Origin: an uncultured Clostridia bacterium
Lineage (GTDB): Bacteria; Bacillota; Clostridia; Oscillospirales; Acutalibacteraceae
Direction: 5' to 3'
DNA length: 5,913 nt
NCBI GenBank assembly: GCA_945868935.1
Contig: CAMBNE010000076.1
Location: 1-5,913, forward strand
The notes under the pieces were generated by a model. The model had not been told where the DNA came from and searched no databases. It saw nothing but the letters and a program-made list of their open reading frames with translations. The translations under genes and the position numbers were made by a program. Positions 5,228 through 5,913 of the stretch are shown in pieces. How positions within the stretch are numbered: position 1 is the stretch's first letter; each line of letters starts with the position of its first letter.

Positions 5228-5683
5228 TTAATTATACTCTAAGTTATCAATTCTATAATCTTTCAACAAAGAGTAATATTCCTTTAAAGCAGAAACAGCA
5301 CCGTTTTTGTCGTGTTCCTTGTAATTTCCGCATTCAATAGCAGTTGTTCCGGGAATTTCTCCGATATGCTCACTGCACTTTTTAACTGTTTCCTTTATAA
5401 GGTCAAGTGCCTGCTGATGAGTTAAATTTCTTACAAGGAAATAAAAGCCTGTCCTGCACCCCATAGGACCAAAATAAATTACGTTGTCTGCATACTCGCT
5501 GTTGCGTGCATAGGTTGCAAAAAGGTGCTCGATGGTGTGCATAACAGGGTTTGGCAAAAACGGGGGAGTATTGGGTTTTACAAAACGCATATCATAGGTT
5601 GTGATGTCGCCGTCAATTCGTGAAATATAAACTCCGGGATTCAATGTGTTGTGATTAACGGTAAAGCTTGCAATTCTTTTCAT
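5228..5683 (-). CDS. luxS: S-ribosylhomocysteine lyase, AI-2 precursor synthase
   Basis: LuxS is a cytoplasmic, homodimeric iron-dependent enzyme. It splits S-ribosylhomocysteine into homocysteine and 4,5-dihydroxy-2,3-pentanedione, the precursor of autoinducer-2, in the activated methyl cycle. At 151 residues it is near the usual 150-170. The metal site is complete: HTIEH at 49-53 gives H49 and H53, and C118 in ECGNY is the third ligand. The catalytic cysteine is C76 in GPMGCRTGFY (72-81), and E52 is the expected catalytic glutamate. S6, H11 and R33 (MRFVKPN) match substrate-pocket positions of the family. The ATG has AAGGA eleven bases upstream, slightly long but acceptable. No gene for the partner nucleosidase (mtnN/pfs) is adjacent. 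No strong promoter is visible in the 67 bp between the start and the second MITE-like copy, only a weak TTTTCA-18-TATTTT. The gene is well separated from the hydrolase downstream. Confidence 0.95.
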   Translation of the reverse strand: MKRIASFTVNHNTLNPGVYISRIDGDITTYDMRFVKPNTPPFLPNPVMHTIEHLFATYARNSEYADNVIYFGPMGCRTGFYFLVRNLTHQQALDLIKETVKKCSEHIGEIPGTTAIECGNYKEHDKNGAVSALKEYYSLLKDYRIDNLEYN

Positions 5684-5750
5684 TATAATGTCAGTCCTTC
5701 TGATAAAATAAGATTATTAATAGTCCGCTGAAAATTTTATTTTATTTGAT

Positions 5751-5913
5751 AAGCTAAACTATAATTTAATGCGAAATTCGGAATGCGTAATGCGGAATTG
5801 AGGGTCGCTACGCTCCGAATTTGTAATAATGCGTATTGTACGGAAAGGTTTGTTTGCCCAATTTATGTTGATATATTGATGACGTTTAGTATTTCAGTGT
5901 AGGGAACAGTCTT
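5751..5913. mobile_element. MITE-like element, copy 2 (truncated by the window end)
   Basis: The left terminal repeat AAGCTAAACTATAATTT (5751-5767) matches the copy 1 ends closely: 15 of 17 to the left end, and 16 of 17 to the right end read on the minus strand. It is followed directly by five heptamers (5768-5802), then the shared core from 5803, which aligns with 3020-3130 without gaps at 102 of 111 positions. The sequence stops inside the first GTAG-footed hairpin (GTAG at 5899-5902), so the right half is outside the window. Orientation is the same as copy 1. Its edge lies 67 bp upstream of the luxS start codon. Confidence 0.75.
5768..5802 (+). repeat. Five tandem AATNCGN heptamers, left end of copy 2
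   Basis: Five 7-bp units in perfect phase fill exactly the 35 bp between the terminal repeat (ends 5767) and the conserved core (begins 5803). The first four fit AATNCGN and the fifth is AATTGAG. The array is the inverted counterpart of the one at 3289-3323. Confidence 0.8.

Noticed and set aside
2964..5913. Two element copies as ends of an active composite transposon carrying luxS
   Set aside because: Neither visible part encodes a transposase, the copies differ by about 8%, and luxS and the hydrolase look like ordinary chromosomal genes with their own signals.

Overview
The window is about 5.9 kb of chromosomal sequence from a low-GC Gram-positive bacterium. The evidence is AGG-rich ribosome binding sites, A/T-rich sigma-A-type promoters, hairpin-plus-T-run terminators, and a G5/M23 cell-wall hydrolase of a type common in Clostridia. 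A gut clostridium of the Oscillospiraceae/Ruminococcaceae kind is my best guess; this is inference, since no rRNA or marker gene is present.

Layout. A plus-strand MATE-family efflux transporter (56-1474) opens the window. The roughly 500 bp after it hold a well-formed orphan promoter (1652-1680) that leads within about 90 nt into a strong intrinsic terminator (1734-1775), which looks like a small RNA gene. Next comes a cluster of GTAG-footed palindromes (1800-1928). Three minus-strand genes follow, reading right to left: luxS (5683-5228), a membrane-anchored G5-M23 peptidoglycan hydrolase with a GTG start (5056-3467), and a Bax inhibitor-1/YccA-family membrane protein (2814-1972). Each appears to be its own transcription unit: the hydrolase has a promoter and a strong terminator, the Bax inhibitor-1 gene has a candidate promoter, and luxS has a weak candidate terminator.

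The main non-genic finding is a non-autonomous, MITE-like element. A complete copy (2964-3345) lies between the Bax inhibitor-1 and hydrolase genes. A second copy in the same orientation begins at 5751, just upstream of luxS, and runs off the window end. Both share a 17-bp terminal inverted repeat and a core about 92% identical over 111 bp without gaps. The right end of copy 1 and the left end of copy 2 each carry exactly five 7-bp repeat units next to or near the terminal repeat. The core of copy 1 contains a pair of GTAG/GTAA-footed hairpins with the same design as those at 1800-1928, so two layers of repeat may be nested here.

Functionally the genes are a mixed set: drug/metabolite export, membrane stress or ion homeostasis, wall remodelling, and recycling of S-ribosylhomocysteine with AI-2 precursor production. 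I see no pathway tying them together. The one regulatory link suggested by sequence is a WalR-like direct repeat (5082-5098) in the leader of the wall hydrolase. No CRISPR array, tRNA, rRNA, prophage gene or transposase gene is visible.
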